Source: CAWVWD01 sp965662365 (GTDB taxonomy: Bacteria > Bacteroidota > Bacteroidia > Chitinophagales > Saprospiraceae). From it: a stretch of DNA of 25,126 nt. This document shows positions 23,470 through 25,126 of this stretch, in pieces. Below the pieces are notes generated by a model. That model was not told the DNA's origin and did no database searches. It worked only from the letters and a program-made list of their open reading frames with translations. Numbering within the stretch: position 1 is the stretch's first letter; each line of letters opens with the position of its first letter. Where the stretch lies: NCBI GenBank assembly GCA_965662365.1, contig CBFIHR010000065.1:1-25126 (forward strand), given 5' to 3'. Position numbers and translations under genes: made by a program.

Positions 23470-25126
23470 ATGAAACCGAGATTAATCATTGCATTGTTGG
23501 CGGCGGTGTTTTTTATTCCATTTTTAGGGAATGCACATTTGTTTGATTGGGACGAAATCAACTTTGCGGAGTTGAGTCGAGAGATGGTTATTTTGGGTGA
23601 TTACTTAAATGTACACATCAATTATCAACCGTTTTGGGAAAAGCCGCCCTTGTTTTTTTGGTTGCAATCGGCTTCGATGCGAATCTTTGGAATGAATGAA
23701 TTTGCCGCTCGTTTTCCGAATGCGATTTGCGGTATCATTACCTTGGTTTTGATCTTTGATATTGGCAAAAAGCTGTTTAATACTCGGTTTGCGTGGACTT
23801 GGACACTGGCTTACTTCGGTTCAGTTTTGCCGTTTTTATATTTTAAATCCGGTATTATCGATCCGTTTTTCAATTTGTTTATTTTTCTTGGGCTTTATTA
23901 TTTTATCTTAGGATATTGGAAAACGAATGATAAACAAAACACTCATCTGAAACTACCTAAAAGTCTCTGGACGTATTTCTTTTTTGGCGGAATTTTCATT
24001 GGTTTAGGTATCTTGACAAAAGGGCCGGTAGCGTATTTGATTGCGTTATTGACATTTTTTGTGTACTGGATTTTTCAAAAATTTCGTTTATACGTTTCAA
24101 TTCCACAGTTTTTATGGTTTTCAATTTCGGCCACTTTTGTGATGTTGACTTGGTTTGGTTTGGAGATTTGGCAGAATGGATTTTGGTTTGTAGAGGAGTT
24201 TATTGTCTATCAAATTCGCTTGTTTAGTACTCCCGATGCCGGTCATGGAGGTTTTCCAGGATATCATTTTGTTGTCTTGTTAGTTGGTTGTTTTCCGATG
24301 TCTATTTTTGCGATGCGTGCTTTTTTCAAAATGGAAAAACCCCAAAAAACGCATCAAGCAGATTTTATAAAATGGATGAAAATTTTGTTTTGGGTCGTCT
24401 TGATTTTATTTACAATCGTCAAATCCAAAATCGTTCATTATTCATCGATGGCGTATTTTCCACTCACATTCTTGGCGGCTTATGTGATTGACAACTTATT
24501 GGAAAATAAAATTACGTTTAATCGTTGGATGCGATTTGGCGTATTGTTTTTAGGAGGGCTATTCATTTTGGTGATTTTTGCTGCCCCGTTCATCGGACAA
24601 AATCTTGAAATACTCAAACCATTGTTAGAAAAAGATCCTTTTGCTGCGGCCAATTTAGAAGCGGATATTTTTTGGTCTGGTTGGGAGGTGATTCCCTCGC
24701 TATTTTTATTGACCGTTTTAGTGTTGTTTTTTTATTTTTATAAAAATAATAGATGGCGGAGTTTTCAGATTTTGAGCGTTGGAATGGGCATTTTTTGTAT
24801 GTTGACGTTGATTTTCTTTATCAATCGCATCGAGGGAATTTCTCAAAATGCTGCGATTACATTTTACGAAAGTAAAGCGACTGAAAACGCTTTGATTTAT
24901 ACGTACGGTTTCAAAAGTTACGCTCATTTGTTCTATGGAAAGAAGGCAAATACGTATCAATCGATTGAAAATAAACATATCGAAACCAATCAAATTAGCC
25001 CATTGGCACGAGTCAATAATCCACAAGTTTTGAAAGATTTTCCAGAAGTAGTACCGATTTACATCGTTTGTAAAATCCAAAAATCAAAAGATTTAGAGGC
25101 GATAAAATGGTTAGAAAAAATCGAAA
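23470..25126 (+). CDS. Polytopic glycosyltransferase of the ArnT/PMT-like (GT-C) type, 3' end outside window
   Basis: From the ATG at 23470 the frame stays open for 552 codons to the right edge. The protein starts with a transmembrane helix and the GT-C first-loop motif HLFDWDEINFAELSREM (the acidic DWDE), then INYQPFWEKPPLFFWLQSASMRIFG and FAARFPNAI, the usual block of ArnT/PMT-like transferases (E.RYA.ia.eM; W..P...KPPL..W). About a dozen hydrophobic segments follow, including a loop TKGPVAYLIALL and KIVHYSSMAYFPLTFL, and the C-terminal soluble region begins near NRIEGISQN. Such enzymes move a sugar from a polyprenyl-phosphate carrier to lipid A, protein or another acceptor at the periplasmic face; the acceptor cannot be told here. 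The start is supported because the first helix and DWDE block require it. Confidence 0.9.
   Translation, partial: MKPRLIIALLAAVFFIPFLGNAHLFDWDEINFAELSREMVILGDYLNVHINYQPFWEKPPLFFWLQSASMRIFGMNEFAARFPNAICGIITLVLIFDIGKKLFNTRFAWTWTLAYFGSVLPFLYFKSGIIDPFFNLFIFLGLYYFILGYWKTNDKQNTHLKLPKSLWTYFFFGGIFIGLGILTKGPVAYLIALLTFFVYWIFQKFRLYVSIPQFLWFSISATFVMLTWFGLEIWQNGFWFVEEFIVYQIRLFSTPDAGHGGFPGYHFVVLLVGCFPMSIFAMRAFFKMEKPQKTHQADFIKWMKILFWVVLILFTIVKSKIVHYSSMAYFPLTFLAAYVIDNLLENKITFNRWMRFGVLFLGGLFILVIFAAPFIGQNLEILKPLLEKDPFAAANLEADIFWSGWEVIPSLFLLTVLVLFFYFYKNNRWRSFQILSVGMGIFCMLTLIFFINRIEGISQNAAITFYESKATENALIYTYGFKSYAHLFYGKKANTYQSIENKHIETNQISPLARVNNPQVLKDFPEVVPIYIVCKIQKSKDLEAIKWLEKIE

Noticed and set aside
24718..25080. 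120-codon open frame on the minus strand
   Set aside because: Opposite the glycosyltransferase, whose reading frame and motifs are clear.
1..25126. Mobile elements, CRISPR arrays, phage genes, toxin-antitoxin pairs, tRNA or rRNA genes
   Set aside because: No transposase, integrase, evenly spaced repeats, cloverleaf or rRNA-like sequence was found on reading both strands. The repeats present are 7-bp or 9-bp tandem units and hairpins, not CRISPR repeats.

Overview
The window looks like an AT-rich stretch of a Bacteroidota chromosome. The evidence is direct: a PorP/SprF-family protein beside a PKD-repeat giant with a type B type IX secretion (T9SS) sorting domain, a second exported protein with a type A T9SS sorting domain, several perfect or near-perfect TAnnTTTG promoter boxes, and no obvious Shine-Dalgarno sequences. 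The gene set (single-chain pyruvate carboxylase, SemiSWEET, DUF4846, the 561-residue nucleosidase-like protein) would suit the Saprospiria or a related class, but that placement is inference. I see no insertion sequences, phage genes, CRISPR arrays, tRNAs or rRNAs. The region reads as a vertically inherited core/accessory mosaic.

Layout. 1-941: 3' end of an alpha-2-macroglobulin-like gene. 1058-5962 (minus strand): a surface module of a 1269-residue adhesin-like protein (eight PKD domains, six further beta-sandwich repeats, type B sorting domain) followed by a PorP/SprF gene. 5963-6503: a long divergent control region with several palindromes. 6504-7998: a secreted protein of unknown function convergent with yjbQ. 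8439-11885: pyruvate carboxylase. 12100-14489: a SemiSWEET sugar transporter and a divergent T9SS type A secreted protein. 14560-15910: a DUF84 NTPase and a DUF4240 protein, divergent. 16339-18121: pssA, an orphan purS and rsmI on the plus strand. 18234-19919 (minus): a conserved protein whose C-terminal half carries the motifs of the nucleoside phosphorylase/AMP nucleosidase fold. 20509-22070: a membrane-anchored M23 peptidase and a MerR-type regulator. 22436-25126: a DUF4846 lipoprotein and the start of a polytopic ArnT/PMT-like glycosyltransferase that runs off the right edge.

How the genes relate. The clearest functional unit is the PKD protein with its PorP/SprF partner, since SprF-type proteins are known to be needed for secretion of type B substrates such as SprB. 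The other genes are mostly single transcription units. Convergent junctions are closed by long hairpins (14-19 bp arms) that can terminate in both directions.

The most unusual structure is not a gene. It is a family of short heptanucleotide tandem repeats (units such as CGAATCA, CTAATCA, CGTAACT) that recur at least six times. Each copy lies close upstream of a start codon and has the same orientation relative to the gene that follows. The second most interesting item is the uncharacterised nucleosidase-like protein at 18234-19919.
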